From Nematopogon swammerdamellus (taxonomy: Eukaryota; Arthropoda; Insecta; Lepidoptera; Adelidae): a stretch of DNA of 64,000 bases. Both the position numbers and the translations under genes were made by a program. Below the pieces are notes generated by a model. It worked only from the letters and a program-made list of their open reading frames with translations. It was not told where the DNA came from and did no database searches. Location: assembly GCA_946902875.1 (NCBI GenBank), contig OX336345.1:3317395-3381394 (forward strand), written 5' to 3'. Below are positions 25,871 through 37,808 of the stretch, one piece after another (within the stretch, counting starts at the first letter, position 1; every line of letters begins with the position of its first letter).

Positions 25871-26514
25871 AAAACTCTTTCGGGAATTTTGAAAAATTAC
25901 CAGGAATTTCAGGATTTGAAAAATATATCCTCATAGTGATATAGTTAGTAACTTTTGACACTTGTAACATGCTGTAATGTATAGCCTGATATAAATACCG
26001 CATTTAAAAACTCCAATTATTTCGAAAAAACAATTATTTGTATGGAAGCGATTTTGATTTCAAAGTAGTAGGCGTTGGATTTTATAATATGTTAGGGGTA
26101 TTTATTATCTGGAATATTATTTTCTTTATTTCAATGTTTGGGCTGTTGATGTCGGAATTTTCAATACGTCCACCCTGGCTTGTAGTACTGGCTGAACCCT
26201 ACATGTTGCGTCACGTGTTTGACAGGAACGGCGGACCTATTAGTGGAATGAAACTACTTTCAGTCAACCTTTCATTGTTGGTTTAGTCAGTGCCCCATCA
26301 ATATGGTCTTTGGTGAGCATGTTTTCTCCAACCTGGGGTGTCTTCAGCAGGCTTGTGATTAAATTGCCTGATGGATGACCTTTTTGTCCACCTCATAGCT
26401 GGCTTGCCGCCTCACTGCGTGTGGGTTATTAAAGAAATATTGATGTTTGGTGATGGTGGGATTTCAAGATTTTCTACAAGACTTCGAGATAACTTTACAA
26501 ACAAACAAGCTCGA

Positions 26515-26895
26515 TAAAAAAAAACCGACCAAGTGCGAGTCGAACTCGCGCACCGAGGGTTCCGTATCGCCATGTCATGGTCAGCGCCACTCACACCATC
26601 TATGGCGTGTTGATGAAATGCTTCATATTAGTTAAAATTGATGATTAGTTAAAATGCTTCATACTTTTTTCGGTCGATGGCGCGCATACACTTTTTAGTT
26701 TCTTGTATGGGGACCCCATGCATTTTTTACTTTTTTCTTATTTTTATTATATCGGCCATAATAAATAACACATATTCTGTGAAAATTTCAATGGGCTACC
26801 TATTACGGTTCAAGATATACAGACGGACAGACAGACATGCAGACGGCGTAGGCTTAGTAATAGGCTTCCTAGTTCCTTGTGGATACAGAACCCTA
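26515..26895 (+). repeat. Repeat family P, copy in the 25-28 kb region
   Basis: It starts AAAAAACCGACCAAGTGCGA and ends ACAGAACCCTAAT. It carries ATGGCGCGCATACACTTTTT and GACGGCGTAGGCTTAGTAAT, as in the 63432-63850 copy. Nothing is recognised between it and 27090. Confidence 0.75.
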
Positions 26896-27089
26896 ATAAG
26901 AAGTGAATACATAAAAATTGAAAATAAGAAACAAGTTTACTAGCTGTCCCTTATAACCATTATGTGCTAGAAAACTTTAGGTAGGTATCTGATGTGAATG
27001 AAACCCATGTGAACTGATTCTATCGGCGTCGGTACAGATTGCGCTATAATACTTTGGATACCAGACATATAACATTTAACGAATAGTAA

Positions 27090-27600
27090 TAACATTAAGT
27101 TCAGGTTACTGCGATTAATATATTTCGCCATCTCCTCCTGACTGTTAGATTGCCGACGATATGCTTGTGAGAAGGATGTGATAATAAAATAACGTTTGAC
27201 TAGTCGCCATGTTTTATTTGCAAGTCTCAGACAGATTATTCATACATATCAATGTTGCCATATCCTATGTGACATCTCCCTTTTTTACAATGATAATGGC
27301 AATAGCTAATATTATTATTGATTACAAATCAAGACGTACAGGCCTTTTGATCTCACGACCATACCTAGTGAATCGTTTAGGTGTTTCTGAAATAGCTTCC
27401 GGTCTATCATTATCAATTTGGAATTTAGGTTCAGACTGGGGTACCTTTGGGGACACTTGTGCAATTTGATCCTGCACTGGATGTTTAATTCTGTCCTTCT
27501 CCCTGTCCCAATGCAGACAGGCAACAGTTAACCCTTTCACACTTTTACTAGAGTGCAGGCGGCTCCCTCCATTATCCACTCTTCACCGCACAGTGGGACG
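27090..27600 (-). pseudogene. LTR-retrotransposon 3' remnant: pol tail, polypurine tract, LTR
   Basis: The minus-strand frame 27579-27322 ends FTRYGREIKRPVRLDL-stop, the usual last residues of LTR-element pol proteins. Then a polypurine tract AAAAAAGGGAGA (about 27276-27287) is followed directly by TGTCACATAGG, a typical LTR start. The 5' parts of the element are absent. The LTR's far end was not located with certainty. Confidence 0.6.
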
Positions 27601-28236
27601 CGCACGAACACGAATTAGTAGCGGTTCTTTTTGACCCAGTGTACTCACTGGAGTAGGAGCACCATAGTCGACTTTGCTTTGAGGGCACTGTGTTGATGTG
27701 TGTTGTGCAATAATTTATTTACCTAAAAATCTATCTGTATAGTTGCGCAAGTGTTGATGTACCTGAATAAAAAAAAACCCCCGACCGGAAATTTTTCTAC
27801 CACTTTTGGTTTAGACTATTTTCAAAGCGAGAAAATAACGCGATGCAGGTAAGTAAGTAAGTAAGTAAAAACGTTTATTGCACAGTCAGGATAATGACAT
27901 ATTAGGAATATAAAAATAGGTATTGTACCCACCCCATGACAGGAAAAGGATGTGGCACAGCATGTGCTCCATATAGCTAACGATCTACATGGAGTAGCTG
28001 GTTTTAAGCCATATCCTATACAAAAGAATTCTTACCAGAAAAAGTAACATACCCCAACCCCTACAGCCCAAGCCTGTTGCCCAAACAATGCAGAAATTAA
28101 ATCCTAAATATACAGTCGTATGCATTAATTAGACGGAAAATACTTTAAAATATTTAATGAGTCGAGTCAAACTTCTTGGTATCTGCATAGATACATACAT
28201 AATTAAATAACCTACTTAGTTACATCCTATTCGTTG
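27600..28236. other. Non-coding repeat debris
   Basis: A (AGTA)n run at 27848-27868 followed by an AAACGTTTATTGCACAG block looks like the inverted 3' end of another LINE copy. No gene is recognised. Confidence 0.45.
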
Positions 28237-28264
28237 AAAGAAAGAAAGAAAGAAAGAAAGAAAT
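28237..28264. repeat. (GAAA)n tail of the retrotransposon
   Basis: About six GAAA units on the + strand mark the 3' terminus of the minus-strand element. CR1-type elements often end in short tandem repeats rather than plain poly(A). Confidence 0.85.
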
Positions 28265-28871
28265 GATTTTTATTTTCTCTTAATTAATCCAACATAACAC
28301 GGTACAAAACAACTAAAAGAGAAAAAAGGACAGGCGCAGCCTTTGCCGCTACACACCCACTCGTCTCCGAGCTGGGAGTGTGCGGCGCTGAATTTAAGCC
28401 TGCCCCCACACACAGTCAAAACATTTTTGAACATGATCCAACTTAGCCTAAAATAACAATAACTTAGCCTAAATATGTTAGTTTGTAACTATAAAATTAT
28501 GTTAGTTTACAATTAAGATTAAAATAGATAAGGTACACAGTATATAAAAAAGAAGAAAACAAAAAACATATATACATAGATACCATCTCAGAACACTTTA
28601 CGATACTCATCATAATGTTGCTTTGTATCACAGTAATTTAGGGATCCCGCCATCCTGGCGTTGCAGGGTCAAGAGGTGTTTTTTAAGGTGTACCTTAAAG
28701 GACCCAGAGCTGGTAACATTTCGGATGGGAGGAGGGAGATCATTCCAACAGCGAGATGCTGCATATTTGAAGGATCCTTCGAATGCAGCACCCCGATGCC
28801 TAGGAATGGCTAGCAGCCTCCCCACGGATCGAGTACCGTAACAATGTGTGTCACTCAGCCATGCTAATTTG

Positions 28872-31540
28872 TCATAGTGTTTTTGGACGTTTTTTGTTTA
28901 TGACGGTATGGACCAGACATGCGAAGTGGAGAGACCTTCGGTTTTTCATATTCAGCGTGCCCAATTTATTAAGAATAGGGGTGATGCGAGCACGCTTCTT
29001 TGGTCTTTCGCAGAATCTAACGCAAGCATTTTGGACACGCTGGATGCGTTTAGATGTACGCTCGAGAAGGCAGGGCCCGTACACGACGTCACAGTAGTTA
29101 AAGTTGGATAAGACTAGGGCTTCGACCAACTGACGTCTTACACTTGTATTGATTAAGTCTCTAAACCTGTATAATGTTTTTAATTTACCGAATGCCTTAC
29201 GAACGCTCTGTTCTATATGGGTTTCAAATTGCAAGCCACTGTCAACTATGAGACCAAGGTCACGTGCGGAGGATACCACAGGGATACGAGTATTGTTCAA
29301 AAGGAAGCAAGGGTCACGGCAGAGTAATTTGTCAATTGCTAGTTTGCTTCCCAGGGCAACTATAACAGTTTTACTCGGGTTTAGTGCCAAACCATTATTA
29401 TGAGACCAGTTCCAAACCGCATCCAGATCCTCGTTTACCTTCGCCACCGCTTCCGCTGTGTCAGAAGGAGCAAACGATAGCGTAAGTTGTGAATCATCTG
29501 CAAATAACTCGCACCTCACATGTTTTAGACATTTGGGGAAGTCCGCCGTAAACGTGGTGTAAAGGATAGGAGACAAGGATGAGCCCTGTGGACAGCCCCG
29601 GAGTATAGACGCGGGCTGAGATTCCACAAACCCACCGCTAGCATCCGAACAACGAACGATTTGGTATCTATCCGAAAGAAAGCTCTGAATAAGTCGATAC
29701 GCGTCCTCCGTGACACCATAGTGTCGCAGTTTAGCCAGCAGTAATTCGTGATCCAGGCAGTCAAAGGCCCTGGAGTAGTCGAGCAACACTAGGACGGTCA
29801 CGAGGCCCATATCTGAAGCAGTCAACGCGTCGTTCACGACACTCAGCAGTGGCGTGCTGGTACCGCGGCCACGGCGGAACCCGGACTGACATTCAGGAAT
29901 GATTCCATTGTCGATGAGGTATTTTGTCAGCTGAGAAGTCATTACCCTCTCCAAAACCTTCGACAGCGCTGGTAGAATACTGATGGGGCGTAGGTCTTTG
30001 TATTCACTCACAGCTGCCTTCTTGGGTATAGGTGTTACAAAAGAAGTTTTCCACAGCTTTGGAAACTCGCCAGTCTCTAGACATTGGTTAACTATATATG
30101 TAATGGCGTTGAGGGAGTGAGGAATAGTCATTTTAATCATGTTAATCGAAATATGGTCTATGCCTTCTGCCTTGGATGATATAGCCTTAATATATTTAAG
30201 TGCATCAGATTGGTCAATAAATTTAAATGAGAACCGGGTAGGGGCATAGTCGGCATTGACAAAGAAGTCTCCATTGTTAAAATAACTTAAAAGGGAGGTA
30301 GAAGGGCCCGCTGTGACTGGCAAGTCCAGAAAACGTTTATTAAGTTCTTGTGGAATAAGTAGACGACCAGGAATTTGAATTGGGGCTGCACCCACCACAC
30401 CAGAAGTTTTAAGACTTTTCCATAGTTTTTTCGAGTTTCCCTTGTGTAAGTTTATATTGGATTCAAAGTATGCTGATTTTTCATATCTGATGGCCGTGGT
30501 TACGCTATTACGCATGTCTTTGTAGAATCTGTCGTGTTCCGGTTTGCCGGTGCGACGAGCGCGAACTCCAGCACGATCTCTGGTTTTAATCATTTGCTGA
30601 ATGTTATAAGTAAACCAAGGAAGTGGTGGTGATTTGGATAAGCGACAAGTGACGGGGGCATGCTTGTCGAACAGTAAGGTTGTCAGGGAGTTAAAATTGT
30701 TTACTGAACAGTTGACATCCGCTCCTGGGATTCTGTACCAGGACAATTCCTCGCAGTCATTTAAAAATAATTGTGAGTCAAGATTACGATAGGACCTACT
30801 GATTATTTTGCGAGGAGCTGCCCTCGAAATTAGGATTTTGAAGTTGCCCAAGATCATGCCATGGTCACTTAGGTGAGCATTGAGTAGAATTCTTGTATAC
30901 AAGCATAGCTGATCTGCATTGGTGTATAGCACGTCAATTAAGGTTCTGGAGCTGTCAGTTATTCTTGTGGGATCTGTAATTAACTGGGTGAGGTTAAACT
31001 GAGCAAAAGATTTTACCATTGTAGTTGTTGATCTATTACTGATATCTAGGTGATTGACGTTAAGATCTCCTAAAAGGAAGAAGTAGTCAACGGATGGTAC
31101 AAGAGCAGCGAGAACATCACACAGTTTGTCGATTTCAGAGTTAGGATTAGTCGACGGCGGACGGTACACACTACCTATTATACAGGTCGTCTTAGAAAAT
31201 TTAATTTTTAACCATAGTTGTTCCAAATCGTCGCGCGGAGGATCAATAACAGAATATTGTAGGTGTGAGCGCACATAAGCGGAGACTCCTCCCCCCCTGG
31301 CCCCCCCACGTCGCGCCCGGTGGATCAGTGTGTAGCCTGCGACCTGAAACTCGGCATTGTTTTCTTCTCCTTGAATGAGAAAGGTTTCGTTTAGTAAGAG
31401 ACAATCCATTTTCTCAGTCATAATAGTGGCGTATAGTTGATCGAACCCGGTTCGCAAGGAACGAACGTTCAGAAAAGCAAGATTTAAATTATGTTCTCTA
31501 ATTCTAGGCGCGCCTGACGTTATAGAAATAATTGATACTT
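28872..31540 (-). CDS. Retrotransposon ORF2: AP endonuclease and reverse transcriptase
   Basis: This protein nicks target DNA and copies the element RNA there. The frame is open from about 31540; LNLAFLNVRSLRTGFDQLYA marks the start of the apurinic-type endonuclease, whose later motifs LLNETFL, GDLNVNH and SDHGMILGNF are present. The reverse transcriptase follows with LRPISILPALSKVLERV, GFRRGRGTSTPLL, LLDYSRAFDCLDHELL, GCPQGSSLSPILY and the catalytic FADD. It ends VINKKRPKTL-stop. There is no in-frame ATG at the usual place, so initiation may use a non-ATG codon, reinitiation or frameshifting. About 860 residues from the LRTGF segment, within the family range. It looks intact. Confidence 0.9.
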
Positions 31541-32844
31541 ACTTTATATATATCACCTGCAAGGTGCCTACGTAGGGTTAAAAGTTTAAACTTGCGAATT
31601 GGGTAATGTAAAGAAGAGGTCTTAGACTGATCGCATGCATCTGACACGATGTAACAGGTGGTTTTTATAACTATATATGTGATACTATCACGATGGAACA
31701 GTGAGAGGTAGGTAGTTTCATAATGCGTGAACGGTAGTCTAATCGGTTGACATGCGATGCATGAAGGCGTTTTCAGGTGACGTTTCAGAAAATTTCGTGG
31801 GAAGAAGCGAGAGAGGCCTAGGTACGTTGTACAAGCCGTTTTAAACTGAATTGGTGCAGATATTATGCAGTTCATGTTTGTTTGTCTGCATTTACATTCG
31901 TTTAAACACTTGTACGTAACATTAGAGTTGAGTTGCTTCGTTAGATTTTTACCTATTGAGCGATAATCATAGTAATAAGAATGTGCAGTTGTATTCTTAG
32001 CAAAGCATAGCATAAGCAGGCTAGTGTACCTTTGTGTGTGATTAGATGAGATGTGTTTGCGTGGAGAACGGTTGTAAGTCTGAAGTGAATGTGAGAGGAC
32101 CGAGAGGAAATTGCACAGTTTTATTTTGTGAGCTATTGTGTACAGTACCTGTGTACAGGTTGTGTGTAGTGAGCGAGGTGGTGCCGCTGTGAATTTAGAT
32201 ATGATGATAATGATTGAATGTTGTGTGAGAGTGTATGTGCATAATTTGTGTGAAAGTTTTTTATTGGTAATCATGTTTGATAATGAATGCGTACTGTGTG
32301 TGAGTATTTGATCTACAGAGTATAAAAAATATGACGTGGTGTTTATATTGGCATAGAAAATGCTTTTACTGTAATGTTTTAAAAACTCGTGTGCAAGGAT
32401 ATGAGCTGAAAGAATGTGAGGCATTATGTTAATTTGGGACCTATTTACAATAGATGTTATGATGACATTTGATGACTTTAGAAAAATGTTCGGAGATGGC
32501 ATGCAGATATATGCAAGTAAGTATATTATTATAATATGTGAGTATACAATTGAGAGCCGCAGTAACCATTTAGACACGGATTTATTACTTAAGATATAAG
32601 AGATAAAATTTATAATATAGACATTTAATATCTTAAAGCATTGTATAACGGTTTTTAATACTAAGTACTGCCACATAGAACAATAGTTATACATCAGTAA
32701 GGTAATTTCATTTTTAACATCTGCGAGCATATCATTTATATTTTGGAAATTATTCCAATTGTTTTCCGTCGACTTGTGTAGTGAGGTCACCGAACATGCG
32801 AAACAGGTCTTTTTCACTGGCGACGGGTTCGACGCGGTCCCCAT
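31504..32844 (-). CDS. Unrecognised 446-codon ORF between retrotransposon ORF1 and ORF2
   Basis: It begins MGTASNPSPVKKTCFACSVT, overlaps the end of ORF1 by 95 bases in another frame and runs without a stop to VSINYFYNVRRA just inside the ORF2 open frame. The composition is unusual: rich in Ile, Ser, Thr, Tyr, His and Asn and almost free of recognised motifs. The coding strand is G-poor, which removes TAG and TGA but not TAA, so the length is not fully explained by composition. It may be a third protein or just an open spacer. No function is proposed. Confidence 0.35.
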   Translation of the reverse strand: MGTASNPSPVKKTCFACSVTSLHKSTENNWNNFQNINDMLADVKNEITLLMYNYCSMWQYLVLKTVIQCFKILNVYIINFISYILSNKSVSKWLLRLSIVYSHIIIIYLLAYICMPSPNIFLKSSNVIITSIVNRSQINIMPHILSAHILAHEFLKHYSKSIFYANINTTSYFLYSVDQILTHSTHSLSNMITNKKLSHKLCTYTLTQHSIIIIISKFTAAPPRSLHTTCTQVLYTIAHKIKLCNFLSVLSHSLQTYNRSPRKHISSNHTQRYTSLLMLCFAKNTTAHSYYYDYRSIGKNLTKQLNSNVTYKCLNECKCRQTNMNCIISAPIQFKTACTTYLGLSRFFPRNFLKRHLKTPSCIACQPIRLPFTHYETTYLSLFHRDSITYIVIKTTCYIVSDACDQSKTSSLHYPIRKFKLLTLRRHLAGDIYKVSINYFYNVRRA

Positions 32845-33799
32845 CCCGGCGCCTTACGAGAATTTTCCCCCCGCGAAACCAGCAATATCGGCATCCCCGT
32901 TTAGCTGCGATCTCTCGAGTTTTCTTGAACAGAACTCTGTTGCCCATTGTTAGTCTTTCTCCGACGAATATCTTCTGCGTAGGTCCAGCTACCGACAGGT
33001 CTTCAGACTTGAGACCGCGGCGGACTCGTGCAGCCTTCAGCACCTCATCGCGCGGCGCCTGACGCGTAAAACGTATAACAACGGGACGTGGTCGCCGGCG
33101 CTCCTCCTCACCGCCGCCGCCGGGAGCTGTGCGTGGACCCACGCGCGTCACGCTGTCGACGTCCGTCTCTAGGAGTGGAATGCCAATCTTCGCGGCCAAC
33201 ACCGAGACCATGTGGCCGAGGCTTTCACCTGGCGCCTCGGGGACTCCGTGAAGTTCAATTTCCTTCCGCAGGGCAGCTTGCTCGCGCACGTCCCGCTGCC
33301 GCTCCAAGTCGTCGACCCTCCGACGCAGAGTATCGAGCTCGGCCTCGCGCTGACGGTCCCGCTCTTCCAGCTCGGCGATCCGAGACTGTAACGTCTCCAG
33401 GTTACGCGTAGTCGCGTCCACCTTCCCTTTACAACAGTCCAGCGAATTACCGAATTTCTCCATATTGAATTTCATTGTATTGAAAGTGGTTTGGAAGTTG
33501 CGGAGATTAGCCGTTAGCGCAGCCAGCTCCTCGGGTGTGATGAGTTCTGCCGCAGTGTCCGCACCTCCCGATACGGACGCAGGTGAGTTGTGTCGCGAGC
33601 GCGCAGGCGAGTTATCGGAATTGTTCCTCGGTCGGCGCGCGATGCACGCAGGGCACTCCCAGCGGCCCTTCGCCGCGCGAGTGCGACCCAGTTGTTGGGG
33701 GAAGGCACATGCAGCGTGGTATACCAAACCGCAGGCGGTACAAGTGACTGCCTCGGGTCCCTTTGCTTCCAGATTGCATCCTCCACATTTGCCTGTCAT
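32750..33799 (-). CDS. Retrotransposon ORF1: PHD-type zinc finger, coiled coil, FP-like C-terminus
   Basis: It starts at a true ATG and is 349 residues long. Residues 5-52 form a C4HC3-like PHD finger (CGGC, CTAC, H28, CPAC). Residues about 85-185 are predicted to coil (TRNLETLQSRIAELEERDRQ and following). Residues about 270-345 (IFVGERLTMGNRVLFKKTRE, WFRGGKILVRR) resemble the FP-like domain found in many insect LINE ORF1 proteins, which binds RNA and forms the particle. The GC-rich composition contrasts with the AT-rich segment behind it. Confidence 0.85.
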   Translation of the reverse strand: MTGKCGGCNLEAKGPEAVTCTACGLVYHAACAFPQQLGRTRAAKGRWECPACIARRPRNNSDNSPARSRHNSPASVSGGADTAAELITPEELAALTANLRNFQTTFNTMKFNMEKFGNSLDCCKGKVDATTRNLETLQSRIAELEERDRQREAELDTLRRRVDDLERQRDVREQAALRKEIELHGVPEAPGESLGHMVSVLAAKIGIPLLETDVDSVTRVGPRTAPGGGGEEERRRPRPVVIRFTRQAPRDEVLKAARVRRGLKSEDLSVAGPTQKIFVGERLTMGNRVLFKKTREIAAKRGCRYCWFRGGKILVRRRDGDRVEPVASEKDLFRMFGDLTTQVDGKQLE

Positions 33800-33960
33800 T
33801 ATCTACTACGTGCGTGTGAAGCAAATGTCAATATGGCGCGGGTAGGTGAGACGGCGGCGATTCGCTAGGAAACCAATTTAGAGCCGCTAACCCGGTTTTT
33901 TCCAACTAACTTGACTTACAGTGATCCGGGGCAGTTCCGTTATTACTCTCGTCACTCGAT

Positions 33961-34938
33961 ATCACTCAACAGTCCTTGAAAATAATTGAAATTGTTTACA
34001 TAATGCAGTTCACTTGCGTTCGCTGGCAGTGTTGCCACTTTTTTCTGAGTGCTGTGTTCGTTGAGTGCTGTTCTATGAAAAAAAAAACCGTAAAGCATGT
34101 GTTTCACTTTTACCTGGCATACATAATTTCATTTTCATATTTGGAAAATTGTTCTGAAGACATAATTAATTAGGTAGTTTTTTTTATCGTATTTCACCCA
34201 TACGCGATTTTGGAGTAACAGTAATCAACTCTTTTTTCTTTCCTAGCTTCTTGACAACTTTTTTCTGTTATTTCTTTCAAAGTTTATCCCGACGCTTCGC
34301 AATGCGTGGCGAGCCTAGCTTGGGCTAATGCACGGTAGCGCGCCGGTACAGCGCGCGTCATTACCTGGCGTTTCTTTTTATTTGACAGGACGAGATCGTG
34401 ACTCGCGCGACCGCTCGCGTTAGGTGGTCTATGACGCGCCATGTTAGGTCACACTGCGCTTTAACTTGCCCGACTTGTAGACGATCCAATTTGTCGTAAT
34501 GATGGCAACGAGGTATTATGTATCCCTTACTCGGGCGACGGGCATTGCTCCGCCGAGTTGAGGCACAATTTACGAATTGGGGCACATCGAAACTAGTCGA
34601 TCGCGAGCGGCCGAACTCGTCGCACGTGCCACCGCCTGCTTCCCGCCCCGCGCGAGCCCCTCTCACCACCCGCTAGCCCCACTCCCGGTCGCTTACTGCC
34701 CCGCGCGAGCTCCTCTCTACCGCTCCGCAATACAATAACATACAATAGTACAATTTACAACGCACATAATTGAAGAATGAGAAAAAGTTATAGTTGATTT
34801 TCTACCTAATTTTTGCCTTGTACCTAAAGTTTGTTCTGAACCAAACTTTCCCCGAGCGGAGCCGACGACCAACATCCGACAGCAGATGATTCAGTATCTG
34901 AAAGTGACTACAAGCATGTTGGGAAGGGCAGATTGATT
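33961..34938. other. Non-coding, GC-rich from 34280 to 34740
   Basis: It contains unassigned GC-rich sequence with CGCG-rich words and no recognised coding or element ends. The short open frames there have no family-like features. Confidence 0.4.
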
Positions 34939-37170
34939 CGGTTATAAAAATAAAATAAGAGGAGAGCGAAGGCACGTAAACTTCCGTTCGTTAAAACCGT
35001 GACATCTTAAATCTTTCCTCTACAGAACCGGTAAACTTTGGAACGCTCTACCTGCCCATATATTTCCTCCCAAGTACAGTCTCGGGTCCTTCAAGAGGAG
35101 CGTGCACAGGCACCTGTCAGGCCGGCATGGCATTCGCAACCTCCGCGTACGACCGAATGTCCGTGGGCATCGTTAAACACCTTATGAACCACCATAAGGT
35201 TTGTAACGACGCCCATCGACATCGGTCGTACGCGCGGGTTGCACATAAGGTATCTAACGATGTCCATGGATATTCGGTCGTACGCGGGGGTTGCGAATGC
35301 CAATACCGGCCTGAAAGGTGCCCTTTCACGTCTATCTAGCTAGAAGAACCCGAAACTATACTTGGGTGGAAATATGTGGGCATATTTAATATCTGACACC
35401 CGCATACGACCGAATTTTCAATAAAAAAAAAACCTGCAGCAGCGTTGGTTTTGGTGGTTTTCGCTAATTTCCACAAGTTATACGCGCCGTCACCGAAAAG
35501 CGTCGCTCAAAAACGGTCGCGTCCTCTCTGACCGTCTCGTTAATCATATCGGACAGTTGGGCGCGAGACCGTACGCACACTGCCCGAAAATTGCCGATTG
35601 CAGAGCGCCTTCCGTTTGCGGTCGTGCGACGCGCCGCGGTCATTAGCGGGGTACAGTCGGTGCTTTTCGTAACTTGGCCGAGATAAAAGCTCCGTTTTAG
35701 CAACAACGCGCGACGTAGTAATAGGGTCCCGTACAACGGATACGGAACTCTAAAAACTAAATAAGGGGAGAGCGAAGGCCCGCAAACTTCTGTTCGTAAA
35801 ATCCGTGACGGACGTTACAACGTTTGTTTTCGCCAAAATCCGCAAGTTGTACGCGCCGTCACCGAAAAGCGTCGCTCAAAAACGTCGCGTCCTCTCTGAC
35901 CGCCTCGTTAATCATATCGGACAGTTGGGCGCGAGACCGCACACTGCCCGAAAATTGCCGATTGCAGACCGCCTTCCGTTTGCGGGCGTGCGACGCGCCG
36001 CGGTCATTAGCGGGGTACAGTCGGTGCTTTTCGTAACTTGGCCGAGATAAAAGCTCCGTTTTAGCAACAACGCGCGACGTAGTAATAGGGTCCCATACGA
36101 CGGATACGGAACTCTAAAAACTAAATATGGGGAGAGCGAAGGCCCGCAAACTTCTGTTCGTAAAATCCGTGACGGACGTTACAACGTTTGTTTTCGCCAA
36201 AATCCGCAAGTTGTACGCGCCGTCACCGAAAAGCGTCGCTCAAAAACGTCGCGTCCTCGCTGACCGCCTCGTTAATCATATCGGACAGTTGGGCGCGAGA
36301 CCGCACGCACACTGCCCGAAAATTGCCGATTGCAGAGCGCCTTCCGTTTGCGGGCGTGCGACGCGCCGCGGTCATTAGCGGGGTACAGTCGGTGCTTTTC
36401 GTAACTTGGCCGAGATAAAAGCTCCGTTTTAGCAACAACGCGCGATGTAGTAATAGGGTCCCGTACGACGGATACGGAACTCTAAAAACTAAATAAGGGG
36501 AGAGCGAAGGCCCGCAAACTTCTGTTCGTAAAATCCGTGACGGACGTTACAACGTTTGTTTTCGCTAAAATCCGCAAGTTGTACGCGCCGTGACGGAAAA
36601 GCGTCGCTCAAAAACGTCGCGCCCTCTCTGACCGCCTCGTTAATCATATCGGACAGTTGGGCGCGAGACCGCACGCACACTGCCCGAAAATTGCCGATTG
36701 CAGACCGCCTTCCGTTTGCGGGCGTGCGACGCGCCGCGGTCATTAGCGGGGTACAGTCGGCGCTTTTCGTAACTTGGCCGAGATAAAAGCTCCGTTTTAG
36801 CAACAACGCGCGATGTAGTAATAGGGTCCCGTACGACGGATACGGAACTCTAAAAACTAAATAAGGGGAGAGCGAAGGCCCGCAAACTTCTGTTCGTAAA
36901 ATCCGTGACGGACGTTACAACGTTTGTTTTCGCTAAAATCCGCAAGTTGTACGCGCCGTGACGGAAAAGCGTCGCTCAAAAACGTCGCGTCCTCTCTGAC
37001 CGCCTCGTTAATCATATCGGACAGTTGGGCGCGAGACCGTACGCACACTGCCCGAAAATTGCCGATTGCAGAGCGCCTTCCGTTTGCGGGCGTGCGACGC
37101 GCCGCGGTCATTAGCGGGGTACAGTCGGCGCTTTTCGTAACTTGGCCGAGATAAAAGCTCCGTTTTAGCA
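34939..37170. repeat. Tandem array, about 366-bp unit, nearly five copies
   Basis: Units start at GGGGAGAGCGAAGGC near 34960 (diverged), 35764, 36127, 36496 and 36864; spacing is 363-369 bp and copies are nearly identical. Each unit ends GGGTCCCGTACGACGGATAC then GGAACTCTAAAAA, which is the end sequence of repeat family P, so the array grew from that element. The first unit is split by LINE-tail insertions at about 35005-35440. The last unit stops at TTTTAGCAA. Open frames here are repeat shadows. Confidence 0.9.
35005..35440. mobile_element. Two opposed LINE 3' tails inserted in the first array unit
   Basis: 35020-35175 is a plus-strand tail (LYLPIYFLPS-type reading, CACCTGTCAGGCCGGCATGG). 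35200-35400 is its inverted relative (TCGGTCGTACGCGGGGGTTG). The flanking array unit resumes after both. Confidence 0.7.
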
Positions 37171-37808
37171 ATGCGACGACGGGTTTTTCTTGAAGCGCGC
37201 TCTATCAGAGACCTATCTTTGTCTTCTTCATATTGATAGAGCGAGACGAACCTTCACCAGGTTCTTTCGTTGCGCTCAGCGGGGCTATTCGATATCAGCA
37301 ACTAATCGGGTACTAGAAATAACGTATTTCTGATTTCAGGGATGGCAAATAAAAAGTACAGTCTAATAAAAAAATATTATTTTTAAACAATTTTAAAACA
37401 TTTCTATTTTTAGGGCTCTCTGGACATTTCAGCAGTGATTGATTAGGTATTTTTGAATACACATTATGATGCACTGCATTCGATTATTGAGGTGCTGTTA
37501 ATTTATGTTTAATTTCACGCATTATTTGAACTTTAAGGTTGACATAAAGTAATTTCGCGTACTTTATTGCTATTCAAAAGTTTAAAGTACGAATACCTAA
37601 AATAACGTAAGATACTTTATTCTAAAGTACGGTTGGCAACCCTGCACAGCACGCGCGAACATGATGCGATGCTCTTACTCGCTCACTGTACCACCGAATG
37701 GTCAGAGAACGCTCTCCGAAGCGTGCACCCTCGGGCGCCAGATCACGTGACACTGAACACAGTGATTTTCGACTCGAAACTTCCGCCCTCCTCGTTGCCC
37801 CTATAGCC
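37171..37808. other. Non-coding between array and hAT MITE
   Basis: No gene is recognised; a solo GGCAACCCTG end at about 37633 hints at another decayed hAT element. Confidence 0.45.

Larger units (their letters stand above)
28237..33960 (-). mobile_element. Nearly complete non-LTR retrotransposon (CR1/Jockey-like group)
   Basis: Reading on the minus strand: a 5' leader (about 33960-33800), ORF1 (33799-32750), an open middle segment, ORF2 with endonuclease and reverse transcriptase (to 28872), about 630 bp of 3' untranslated sequence and a (CTTT)n tail at 28264-28237. No frameshift is seen in ORF1 or ORF2, so the copy is recent. Target duplications could not be fixed. It could also be classified in a neighbouring clade such as Daphne. 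Confidence 0.85.

Noticed and set aside
28200..28264. CRISPR-like or short regular repeats
   Set aside because: The only regular short repeats in the window are microsatellites; no spacer-repeat structure exists and the organism is a eukaryote.
33088..33868. Plus-strand frames opposite retrotransposon ORF1
   Set aside because: GC-rich antisense shadows without motifs.
35464..37171. Repeated small genes in the tandem array
   Set aside because: Open frames of 60-105 codons recur on both strands simply because the unit repeats and is GC-rich; none has a known domain.
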